From positions 1 to 64,000 of the forward strand of contig JAUNSJ010000007.1 in NCBI GenBank assembly GCA_030539295.1: a stretch of DNA of 64,000 nt, read 5' to 3'. This document shows, in pieces, positions 35,179 to 43,431 of the stretch. Source of the DNA: Planctomycetia bacterium (GTDB taxonomy: Bacteria > Planctomycetota > Planctomycetia > Pirellulales > Thermoguttaceae). Positions within the stretch are counted from its first letter, which is position 1. Each line of letters opens with the position of its first letter. A model generated the notes under the pieces. It saw nothing but the letters and a program-made list of their open reading frames with translations, did no database searches and was not told the origin of the DNA. Both the position numbers and the translations under genes were made by a program.

Positions 35179-35469
35179 GATGAGTTCCCCTCTCTTCGTT
35201 TGATGGGCTTCTATACCGACTCTCCAACTTTTCCCGTCAGGCCACGTTCGTACTGCTCCGGTTAAAGAGTCATCAGACGAACATGAACGCGAAATGGAGT
35301 GTCGGTTGTGCGGCTCTCCGACGACCCGGAAAAGCCATTTTCATCTTGGCATTCCCGATGTGACGCAGATCGCGGGTGAATCTGGAAAAATTTTTCAGTT
35401 TTTTCCAAAAATTTTTTAAATCTTCCCGGAAAAAACGCCTCTTCTCCCGACCTCCCCTTTGTGTCTGTG

Positions 35470-35482
35470 TTACCTTAGGTAA
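35470..35482. promoter_or_regulatory. 13-bp palindrome TTACCTTAGGTAA in the Mur-like leader
   Basis: Perfect 6+1+6 inverted repeat, about 290 nt upstream of the Mur-like start codon and inside its predicted leader. It could be a regulator site. No second copy was noticed in the window. Confidence 0.4.
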
Positions 35483-35549
35483 GACAGCAAAACATTAACG
35501 GCAAAATAGTCTTCTAACCGGGCCGAAAAGGCCCAAAAACAGGCGTTTT

Positions 35550-35591
35550 TTCGTATACATACATGATACGAACTTTAATAAAAATTGTCAA
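35550..35591 (-). promoter_or_regulatory. promoter of the Mur-like gene with an overlapping operator-like inverted repeat
   Basis: On the minus strand TTGACA (35591-35586) and TATCAT (35568-35563) are 17 nt apart; the start point is near 35556. The inverted repeat TTCGTAT (35550-35556), 9 nt, ATACGAA (35566-35572) covers the -10 box and start point, where a repressor would block transcription. The leader to ATG 35178 is about 380 nt. Confidence 0.65.
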
Positions 35592-35810
35592 GACGAAAAA
35601 ACCGGAATCGGAATTTTTTTACTCGGGAGACTTTACCGTCTTTCAGGAAAAACTTTCCACTTGCCCCATTAATCTCTTTTTATCTTCTATATTTTCACAA
35701 CGAAACAAAAACGGACGCCGCGACTCATGCTCCCTGCTAGTCGGTCCGCGGCGCCCCATACCATACACCACCCTTTCCTTTCCTGTAGAAAGCAAGCGAG
35801 ATTCCTGTCA

Positions 35811-36461
35811 ATGACCGCGGATTTGTTTTTACCTGGCGTTCCTGGAACTAAGTCATACGCACGTCGGCCCCGTTGGGACCGGCTCGTTGCCATTGTTCTC
35901 TCCTGTGCCATGTGCCTGGCCACCGCCGTTTTGGCCTATCAGGTCACAGCCAACGACCGACCGGCGACCCCGCCCCCGGCTGTGCCCACTCCCCACGACG
36001 CGCTGGCCAAACTGAACTGGCTCCTCGGCGACTGGCAATTCCATTTCGAATCCTTCACGCTGAATCGGTCCGTTACGTACTCTCCCAACGGAAACTACAT
36101 GCTCGTTCGGGACACCGCACGCGACCACAGCGATACAATCCTCTACCGCGAATTAACCATCATTGCCTATAACCCTGTAAGCGAACTGTTCGAGACCTGG
36201 GTCTTTCGCGACTCCGGTGGCTTCGGGGGAGGCGTTATGGAACTGTTTGGTAATCAATGGCTCGTACCGGTCCGCATGATCCTGGCCGATGGGCGGACGT
36301 CCACCTGCAACTACATCTATACCCCATCCACAGAAGGAAGGTATACCCTGCAGCCAACGTCACGCACGCTCGGGGGTCTGGCCATACCGGACCTCCCGCC
36401 GGCCCTGGCGCAGCGGGTCACTCCGCATCCGGAGGATACGACGCCGTCGTTTGTTTTTTAA
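35811..36461 (+). CDS. secreted DUF1579/lipocalin-like protein
   Basis: The start is ATG 35811; the frame continues upstream without a better candidate. The product is about 216 residues. A basic N-region precedes a signal helix (LVAIVLSCAMCLATAVLAY), then a Pro-rich linker. The mature domain starts LAKLNWLLGDWQFHFESFTL, the L-x-x-LLGDW opening of DUF1579/THAP4-like beta-barrel domains, and continues with GNYMLVRDTARDHSDT and SELFETWVFRDSGGFGGG. Related domains bind small ligands; none is predictable here. It ends 108 nt before the large DUF1254 gene on the same strand. Confidence 0.6.
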   Translation: MTADLFLPGVPGTKSYARRPRWDRLVAIVLSCAMCLATAVLAYQVTANDRPATPPPAVPTPHDALAKLNWLLGDWQFHFESFTLNRSVTYSPNGNYMLVRDTARDHSDTILYRELTIIAYNPVSELFETWVFRDSGGFGGGVMELFGNQWLVPVRMILADGRTSTCNYIYTPSTEGRYTLQPTSRTLGGLAIPDLPPALAQRVTPHPEDTTPSFVF

Positions 36462-36569
36462 CCCTTTGTTTTCACCAAGTTTAGACCGGAGTCATTCCAG
36501 GCCGGATCGTACTCGCGGCAGGCGCCGCGGACCGTCCTGCGAAGCACTCCGGAAATTAGGAGACCTGTT

Positions 36570-39419
36570 ATGAAAAAATTGTTTCGTTCAAAGTGGTTCT
36601 ACCTCGCTCTGTTCGCGGCTGTTGCCGCCTCGGCCTGGCCTCTCACAGAACGCTACTACCCCATTCTGCAAAAAACCATTGCGGAAGTCGTCAACCCAGG
36701 CGACAAGGAATCGCCGCCTCCGGCCAACGAGGCTCCGAAGTCGCCCGATAAGGTTCCTGAAAAGGGAACCAACGCCGCGGCTACGCCTGCTAAGGCCGAA
36801 CCCGACGTACCAGAGCCTAACGAAATTTCCCAGGCGGCCCTGAACGCGGCGCACACTCCCCTTAAGCAGAAGCAGCAGCCCGTTGCAGCGCCCGTCAAGG
36901 CGCCCGCCGTCGACCCCGCCGCTCCGAATGCCGGCCAGAATGCGACTGCCCCGGCTCCCAACCTGCCCGCGGTCGAGAGCGACAGTCAGGAAGAATCACT
37001 CAACGAACCCGACGAAGAGAAAACGTTTTCCTCACTGGTCGACGCCTATGTCTACGCATGGCCTCTGGTCCTCATGAATAAACTCAAAGAGGAAATGACC
37101 GGCAGTATTTATTTCGCCCCGGTTAACAAGATGGCTTACCTGCCGAATATGCCCTCCCCGTACTGGCAGACCGGTGAGTGCCCCAACGTCGACTCGCTCA
37201 CCTCTCTTGCCTGGCTCGACTTGAAGGACGGGCCCCAGGTCGTTATTATTCCGGCTCAGGCCAAACATGGCTTTATGCTCGAACTCCTGGACGCCTGGAC
37301 ACATGTCGTGCTCGCTTTCAATAATCGTGAGGAAGCGGCGTTCCCCGAACGCGTACTCGACGACCGAACGATCCGCTCGTTCGTCCTCGTCGGACCCAAC
37401 TACGACCCCGCGAAAGCCGCCGCCATTCCCAATGATATGAAAATTATCAAGGCCCCGACCAATCTGGTCTGGCTCATCAACAGAGTACTGCTCGGCGCAC
37501 CTCGCGACCAGTACGACAGTGGAATTGCCTCGGCTGCGCGATGCCTCTACGAGTTTGAGCTTATGCCACTTGAGGCCTTCCTTAAAGCGTCCCACAATAT
37601 TCCGGTCAATACGGCCTTGGGAAATCTCTTCTTCCGCGCCGGTGAAAACGGCCTGTATTTGAGCGATGGCAGTGAAGACGCCGGTAAAACCCTCGCCTCC
37701 AATAAGGAGCAGCAACCGAACGAACCAACCAACGGCGAGAAGAAGGCCAACGGTGAAAAGAAGGCCAACGGCACGCCTGAGAAAAACGGCGGCAAGAAAG
37801 ACAATGGTGATCAGAAGAAAAATGTAGAAAAAGACACCAAGGCCTCACCCATGCAAGTCAAGAAAGGCAATGGCGAGAAGAAATCGGTCCACGATAACGA
37901 AGCCGACAGTGCCGCCCAAAAGGACCCCAAGGCAAAAAAAACTGCCAAGTCCGCAAATCATCGCGAAAACAATGACAACGGGAAAAAAGATTCCACCCCC
38001 GCAAAAAACGGTACTAATGACACCAGAAAAGCCAAATCGGAAAAAAACGTCGATGATCGTTCCGATGCTGACGACGCTGATGACGATGCCGATGATACTG
38101 ATGACGACGCGAATGATGACGCGGACGATGACGCCCGCCAGACAGAGGAAGCGGTAGAGCAAGACGCGGACGCAGAGGCACGCCTGCCTCTGCAGCTGGT
38201 GATTCCTCCCGACGAAGAAATCGAAACGCAAGAGCAGGTGGAACTCGCCACGCCCGTGACTCGATATTGCCTTCAGTGCTATCGGAATCGCGCCTGGTAC
38301 GTCGCTTATACGCAACAGGTCCAGCCGCAAGCCGCGGCACCGGCACCCCGACAGGCAAAACCAGCCGCCCAGCCGGCTAACGCGCCCGCCGTTGCAGAAG
38401 AGGCCGCAACCATAACCGTAACGGAACAGCCGGAGCCCACCTTGCGTGAAAAAATTGCTGAAGACCTTAAAGAGGGCGTTCAGCTGACCAAAGAAAAATT
38501 CGATGAACTTAAGGATTCCTCCGGCAAACTGCTCAAGAAGGCGGAAACCGAAGGCGAGGAACTCACCGACCGCGGCTGGAACGACGCCAAAGCTGTCGCT
38601 CGTTACCTCGACCGTAAGGCCAAGCGTGACCTCATTGCCATGGACCAAATGGTGTCCCGGTTCATTAATCGTGAGAGCTGGTCGCAATCGGCCGTTCGGG
38701 GCGTTGCCAATATGAAAGGGGAGGTCTTCTTTGAGACCTTTGCCAAGCTCCTGGCCGACAACCCGCCGGCCGCGGACGATGGTGCCATGCTCAAGGAACT
38801 GGCCGGCCTCGGAATCGAACCCGGAAAACCGTTCGACGTTAAAGCACTTGACCCGACTATGCTCTATTTTATGCGGTACGCGGCGCCCTTTGCCCAGAGC
38901 CGTATACGCCAGACTGCCGTCGGGGGGGCCTATAAGGAGCGAACCGATAATAACTGGCTCGTCTTCGATAATTTCGGTAACTACGGCACCGACTACCTAG
39001 AACGGGCCATCATCGCCAGCGAGTTCATCGGCGCCAATACAGCCCGCGAAATCCTGTATCCGTTTACCAACCTGGACGATGCCGGACGCTTCCTTACGGG
39101 AGAGAATACCTATCTCCTGCACTTCGACAAGGATCAACTGCCGCCGACCGATTTGCTTTGGTCCCTGACCATGTACGATCGGAATCACTACCTGGTTCCC
39201 AATCGACTGAACCGCTACGGCATACGAAGTAACCAGCCACTGGTCTATAATCCGGACGGAAGTCTCGATTTGACCATAAGCCGTGAGGAACCCCGGGAAA
39301 AGGTTTCCAATTGGCTGCCTGCACCACAGGGAGAGTTTATGTTAATGATGAGAGTTTACCAACCGAAGGAAACGGCCCTGTCCGGCGACTGGAAAGTCCC
39401 TGCTGTTCGTCAGCAGTAA
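36570..39419 (+). CDS. DUF1254/DUF1214 protein with long low-complexity insert
   Basis: The 949-residue product has a good ribosome site (TTAGGAGACCTGTT before ATG) and a signal anchor at residues 7-25. An Ala/Pro-rich linker runs to 150, then a DUF1254 domain from about 151 to 355 (SLVDAYVYAWPLVLMNKLKE, MPSPYWQTGECPNVDSLTS). Residues 367-540 are low complexity: Lys/Asn/Gly repeats (NGEKKANGEKKANG) and then an Asp run (DADDDADDTDDDANDDADDD). After an Ala/Pro linker, residues 625-700 are amphipathic helices of LEA type (EKIAEDLKEGVQLTKEKFDE). The DUF1214 domain fills about 805-940 (LVFDNFGNYGTDYLERAIIA, NRYGIRSNQPLVYNPDGS). The usual DUF1254/1214 proteins lack such an insert. Function is unknown; it acts outside the cytoplasm. 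Confidence 0.82.
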   Translation: MKKLFRSKWFYLALFAAVAASAWPLTERYYPILQKTIAEVVNPGDKESPPPANEAPKSPDKVPEKGTNAAATPAKAEPDVPEPNEISQAALNAAHTPLKQKQQPVAAPVKAPAVDPAAPNAGQNATAPAPNLPAVESDSQEESLNEPDEEKTFSSLVDAYVYAWPLVLMNKLKEEMTGSIYFAPVNKMAYLPNMPSPYWQTGECPNVDSLTSLAWLDLKDGPQVVIIPAQAKHGFMLELLDAWTHVVLAFNNREEAAFPERVLDDRTIRSFVLVGPNYDPAKAAAIPNDMKIIKAPTNLVWLINRVLLGAPRDQYDSGIASAARCLYEFELMPLEAFLKASHNIPVNTALGNLFFRAGENGLYLSDGSEDAGKTLASNKEQQPNEPTNGEKKANGEKKANGTPEKNGGKKDNGDQKKNVEKDTKASPMQVKKGNGEKKSVHDNEADSAAQKDPKAKKTAKSANHRENNDNGKKDSTPAKNGTNDTRKAKSEKNVDDRSDADDADDDADDTDDDANDDADDDARQTEEAVEQDADAEARLPLQLVIPPDEEIETQEQVELATPVTRYCLQCYRNRAWYVAYTQQVQPQAAAPAPRQAKPAAQPANAPAVAEEAATITVTEQPEPTLREKIAEDLKEGVQLTKEKFDELKDSSGKLLKKAETEGEELTDRGWNDAKAVARYLDRKAKRDLIAMDQMVSRFINRESWSQSAVRGVANMKGEVFFETFAKLLADNPPAADDGAMLKELAGLGIEPGKPFDVKALDPTMLYFMRYAAPFAQSRIRQTAVGGAYKERTDNNWLVFDNFGNYGTDYLERAIIASEFIGANTAREILYPFTNLDDAGRFLTGENTYLLHFDKDQLPPTDLLWSLTMYDRNHYLVPNRLNRYGIRSNQPLVYNPDGSLDLTISREEPREKVSNWLPAPQGEFMLMMRVYQPKETALSGDWKVPAVRQQ

Positions 39420-39596
39420 TCGGTACAGTCCCAAGCGGCGGCTCTCGGTTTCCACACGCGAAACCGTCGCTTGCGGGCTCCTGAAAACGCCCACACGTTC
39501 CCATCCTTCGGCACAATCAGTTTTCGATACGAAACGAATCAAATCGTCCTGCGATTCACTTCGTTTCGTCCAACCCCAATAATGAGGAGAAAAACC

Positions 39597-40397
39597 ATGT
39601 CAAGCGAAACGACAGACAACATTTCGACCAAAACACCCGTCGATACCATCGGCACTCCGAATTCCGGCAACACGTCCCCCAACCGGGGCGGTTCGGAATA
39701 CCGAAGCACCGAAAGCTCGTCCGGGAACGAGTCGGGTACCATGCGTAACAACTACTGGGAGCCTGCCCTGGCCCGAACCGACTTGAGCGGCTTATGCGGC
39801 TTCTTCGCCAGTCCGGAGCTTAAAAAAATCTCCAAGAACTGGTTCCCCTTTATGCTCTTGGGCATAACACTTCTGCTCCTTGGCTTCCTGGCCATAGGAG
39901 CCTCCTTCTTCGTCACCATTCTGACAGTCGCCGTGCTCGGCGTTCTGCTCATGATTGGTGGTACCATGCAAGTGGTCAATTCGTTCTGTGCCGGGCACTG
40001 GAGCGGATTCCTGCTTCACATCGCGCTCGGCCTGCTCTACATCGTCGTCGGATTTATTCTGCTCGATGCCCCGCTGGTCAATGCGATTGCTTTAACCTTC
40101 CTGCTGGCCGCGTTCCTTATGGTGGCCGGTCTGTTCCGCATGATCGCCGCTCTGTCGATTCACATGCCGTGCTGGGGCTGGACCCTCTTCAACGGCATTG
40201 TGACCTTCCTGCTCGGCGTTCTCATCTACAAGCACTGGCCCAGTAGCGGCCTGTGGGTCATTGGACTGTTCGTCGGAATCGAAATGGTCTTTGCCGGTTG
40301 GTACTGGATTATGTTCGCGTCCGGACTTCGCGCAACGGCACGAATCGAACAGGAAGAGGAACGCGCCATGCGTCGCGCGGCGCCGCAGTCCTTCTAA
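39597..40397 (+). CDS. HdeD/DUF308-family membrane protein
   Basis: The start is ATG 39597 after AATGAGGAGAAAAACC. The 266-residue product has a polar Ser/Thr/Asn-rich N-terminal part (about 60 residues) that the usual HdeD lacks. Six hydrophobic helices follow, among them FMLLGITLLLLGFLAIGASF, VLGVLLMIGGTMQVVNSF, GFLLHIALGLLYIVVGFILL and LFNGIVTFLLGVLIYKHWPS. The family is linked to acid resistance in enterobacteria, but that function is not established elsewhere. It is the third plus-strand gene after 35811, possibly one transcription unit. A terminator lies at 40446-40475. Confidence 0.85.
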   Translation: MSSETTDNISTKTPVDTIGTPNSGNTSPNRGGSEYRSTESSSGNESGTMRNNYWEPALARTDLSGLCGFFASPELKKISKNWFPFMLLGITLLLLGFLAIGASFFVTILTVAVLGVLLMIGGTMQVVNSFCAGHWSGFLLHIALGLLYIVVGFILLDAPLVNAIALTFLLAAFLMVAGLFRMIAALSIHMPCWGWTLFNGIVTFLLGVLIYKHWPSSGLWVIGLFVGIEMVFAGWYWIMFASGLRATARIEQEEERAMRRAAPQSF

Positions 40398-40445
40398 AAC
40401 CACTCTGCGTGACGCCCGTCCGTCACGACTCACGTTCGCAGAATC

Positions 40446-40475
40446 GCCCGGAGCGCAAGTAAAAAAGCTCCGGGC
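40446..40475. terminator. bidirectional hairpin between convergent genes
   Basis: Perfect nine-base arms GCCCGGAGC (40446-40454) and GCTCCGGGC (40467-40475) with a 12-nt A-rich loop lie between the HdeD gene and the convergent HEAT gene. No long T run follows on either strand, so strength is uncertain. Confidence 0.55.
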
Positions 40476-40523
40476 TTCTGCCGCTCATTCCACTACGGTT
40501 CGCACCTGAACGAGGCACGCGGT

Positions 40524-42878
40524 TTACGATTTCTCTTTCGTGTATTTTTCCAGCGCGTCCAATAAATCAGACAGGATCTGCTGGGTCTGTTGATCTTCCT
40601 TTTCACTGGAGTTATAGCGGTCGTAGATTCGCACTATGTCTGGCCCACGCAACATTGACCCGTATTTTTCAAGATGCTCGCCAAAAGCGGTCAAGAAACG
40701 TCGCCGCTGCTCCTGCTCCAGACGTACATCGCCCACAAGATTCGCCAAATGATTCTGGATTCCGCTCCCCGGAATCGTCATGGCAAGTGCCAGTCCCTGC
40801 TCCACTAACAAGGGAGAACCAATGAGCTGACGAACCACGACCTCCAAATCTTCCGGCTCGAAAACGCCGGGGCATTCGCTCCGCAAAGATGTCAGCAGGA
40901 AGGCCGCTCCTTTCGCCTGCGCAAGGCGGACCTCCGCCGGTACCGGTGCCAGGTCCGTCTTCTCGAACAGTCGCTCAAGTGTCCAGTTCGCCGATGCCCG
41001 GTCATACGGTAAAAACGACCAAACGGCGTTCGGCTCCGTCTCGATATCGCCTAGTGAGGCCGGAACAACCGCCTCGTCCCCCGCTCCGAAAACGACCGGG
41101 ATGTCCGCCGTTCGATAATCGTTCTGCAACGTCTGGATGACCGTTGCCGGGTCCGGCTGACGGATCGCGTCGGCCATAACCACCAGTTCAATATCAGCGT
41201 CGGACTGCGACAGGCGTATGACGTCCGCTCCCGTCGTTGCCGGCACAATCGAATAGCCCAATTCCGCCAGCCAGTTACCCGCCTTGAGCGCCTCGTCCAA
41301 CTTCGGCGAAGCAACGATCGCCTTCTTCGCACCGCGCGAATTCAAACAGGCCATGAGCGAAGCCTGCGCTCGCGACGATCCGCTAAACGAATGGCTCGGC
41401 TTAATTCGTGCCAGGGCCGACAGTGCCGCAAATCGCAAACGACGATCTCGCGAATACGTCGCCTGTACAAAACAGGAGTCCCCCTTGTCGCCAACGCACA
41501 ACGTCTCATCCCCCATGCGACCCAAAAGAACCACCGGGTAAATCCCACCCTTCTCATGACGCGTGTCCATCGCATAACGCAACGCGGCCAGTAATTGCGA
41601 CACGGTTGCCTCGGGAAATACCTGTGTATACAGACTCGTATCCAGCGGCTTGTCCAGATTCTGAAAATACAAATCCTCCGCCACAGCCGTCATGGCAAGT
41701 GGGCAAATCAGGCCCCGGTCCAGATGCGAGTCACCCAAAGCAATATCCAGCGCGGCCAGCGACCAGCGAGCCGACTCGCGACGATAACAGGCGCCCGCAC
41801 CCAGCGAGATCTGCTCCACCGCCTGCGTCTCCTCGTTCCAGACCGGAAGATAACAAAGCCCCTCAAGCACCACAGGCAAAACCGCTTTCCGGTTATAGTA
41901 GGCAAGAGCTTTCTCTTGAGCTATCCGAAACGCTTCCTCTCGCGACGGAATCGTCTGCCACTGACGCTCCAGCGCCTGCTTTAAGGCCCCGTTGCGAATC
42001 GCTTCAGGACACGAACCGTCATAATATTTTACCAGCAGTTCCTCGCCAATACGAACGTCCGACATTCCCGCCAGAACGTCCAGCGCCGCGGACACCTGGT
42101 TCGCGTCACGACTCTTAATATGCAGAAGGAGCGAGTCCACCGCGCCGGCACCGAGAAAACGAAGGGACGCCAGCAGGGACTCCCGACGCGACGCGTCCGA
42201 CCCGGCCATTTCCCGGAGCAGATAACTTATGGCCTTAACGCCCCCTTTACGCAAGTCAAGAAGGCCGGCCGCTCGTGACTCCTGCGTGCCAATCTCCGAC
42301 CGACGCAATGCATCGCTCAAAAATTCATCACTCTGCCAGTACAGATTCGCCTGCTCCAGGGCATGGTCCGCCGCCTGACTCCCTAACTCCTTGAGTACGG
42401 GATGATTAACCAGGAAAAAAACTCGCTCCGAACCCAGCTTATTAACCGCATTGGCGAAATCGACCGGCGTCCCTTCGGCCGTCATTGACTTCTCCAAAAA
42501 GAACTTGGCAAAATGAGGACGCCCTACCCTCGCTATCATGGCACCGGCCACGAACAGGTCCGGGCCACTCGTCGGCTGCGGCGTCAAAACGGCACTTTCC
42601 GCCGCCGTAATCGTCTTGTAAAATTCCTCTTCCGTAAGCGTCGACGGGTCTTTATCCTCCAAACGCTCAAACAGAACACTCTGCTCCTGATGATCCACAA
42701 CCGGCATGGGATTCTCTTTAAGAGGAGGCAACGTACTCGGGGCAAAGGGGTCCGTCACTTCGTGGTCGGAGAAAATGTCTTCCGTCTGACCCGAAACGGA
42801 CAGCGGCGCAAACACCAGGCACGCAAGGACAAGCGACAACGGCAAGAGCGATCTCAGTCGAATCCGTACCACGCTCAT
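40524..42878 (-). CDS. secreted HEAT-repeat protein with an embedded receiver-like domain
   Basis: ATG 42878 (AAGAGGTCAA before it) gives 784 residues; an ATG 18 codons earlier also has a plausible site. The signal peptide is SLLPLSLVLACLVFAPLSVS, followed by an Asp/Pro-rich linker. Helical HEAT-type repeats fill most of the protein, for example SYLLREMAGSDASRRESLLA and DSLLLHIKSRDANQVSAALD. At about residues 518-632 there is an alpha/beta segment with the order of a response-regulator receiver: KKAIVASPKLDEALKAGN, ELGYSIVPATTGADVIRLS, DIELVVMADAIRQPDP, YRTADIPVVFGAGDE. An exported receiver-like fold is odd, because phosphorylation by histidine kinases is cytoplasmic. It probably serves as a binding domain. 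It has its own transcript, facing away from the yqhD promoter. Confidence 0.7.
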   Translation of the reverse strand: MSVVRIRLRSLLPLSLVLACLVFAPLSVSGQTEDIFSDHEVTDPFAPSTLPPLKENPMPVVDHQEQSVLFERLEDKDPSTLTEEEFYKTITAAESAVLTPQPTSGPDLFVAGAMIARVGRPHFAKFFLEKSMTAEGTPVDFANAVNKLGSERVFFLVNHPVLKELGSQAADHALEQANLYWQSDEFLSDALRRSEIGTQESRAAGLLDLRKGGVKAISYLLREMAGSDASRRESLLASLRFLGAGAVDSLLLHIKSRDANQVSAALDVLAGMSDVRIGEELLVKYYDGSCPEAIRNGALKQALERQWQTIPSREEAFRIAQEKALAYYNRKAVLPVVLEGLCYLPVWNEETQAVEQISLGAGACYRRESARWSLAALDIALGDSHLDRGLICPLAMTAVAEDLYFQNLDKPLDTSLYTQVFPEATVSQLLAALRYAMDTRHEKGGIYPVVLLGRMGDETLCVGDKGDSCFVQATYSRDRRLRFAALSALARIKPSHSFSGSSRAQASLMACLNSRGAKKAIVASPKLDEALKAGNWLAELGYSIVPATTGADVIRLSQSDADIELVVMADAIRQPDPATVIQTLQNDYRTADIPVVFGAGDEAVVPASLGDIETEPNAVWSFLPYDRASANWTLERLFEKTDLAPVPAEVRLAQAKGAAFLLTSLRSECPGVFEPEDLEVVVRQLIGSPLLVEQGLALAMTIPGSGIQNHLANLVGDVRLEQEQRRRFLTAFGEHLEKYGSMLRGPDIVRIYDRYNSSEKEDQQTQQILSDLLDALEKYTKEKS

Positions 42879-42959
42879 TTGACCTCTTGCGGCAACAAGG
42901 AAAGGACGCATCAGTGTATGGGCTGCGAACATGATTTTTGTATCCCCTTCTGGAAATAG

Positions 42960-43310
42960 TTTACAATAAAAGTATTACAGAGCCAACAACCCACTTCGGT
43001 ACCCTCGCTCGCCGCTACGCCGGCCGGCCCGGAACTCCCCGCGGTATGGCTGTCTGTAAAACATTCCTCATTCTATTATAATCACCCGTAAAAAAAATAA
43101 AAGCTTACCCGTTCCGCGCATCGCGAAATAGTTCAAAAAGAACCCCTCTTTTCTGCCTATAATCGTGTTTTTTTACCTTATCCTGCCATTTTACCACACT
43201 TTAGGCTCACGCCGCCCCCGCCAGCCCCCTGAAAACACCCTGAACTCGCCTGGTTCTCTTATCTGATAACAAAATCTGGTCCGCGAAACGAAAATTCTCC
43301 GGGTTATTGC
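42960..43310. other. divergent intergenic region, upstream part
   Basis: About 350 nt between the HEAT gene and the yqhD promoter hold no gene. A TATAAT on the minus strand around 43079-43074 may belong to the HEAT gene, but its -35 is poor. Confidence 0.4.
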
Positions 43311-43339
43311 TTGACGAACGTATTAGAACAAGTTATAAT
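43311..43339 (+). promoter_or_regulatory. consensus sigma70 promoter of the YqhD-type gene
   Basis: TTGACG (43311-43316), 17 nt, TATAAT (43334-43339). This is close to ideal. The start point is near 43346, about 86 nt before ATG 43432. Confidence 0.85.
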
Positions 43340-43431
43340 AGTTCCGTCGTTTTGAGTGACGCCCGCAGTACCTGTGCTCTGCCGCTACGCTCTGTTTTAA
43401 TACCTGTTCCCGCTTCCCAAAAGAGATGTCC

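Noticed and set aside
37730-37830. Possible CRISPR-like or tandem DNA array
   Set aside because: The repeats are short in-frame NGEKKA codons within a protein, without spacers of equal length.
37845-38687. Minus-strand open frame rich in Val/Ile/Gly opposite the DUF1254 insert
   Set aside because: It is the complement of the Lys/Asp low-complexity region and has no independent support.
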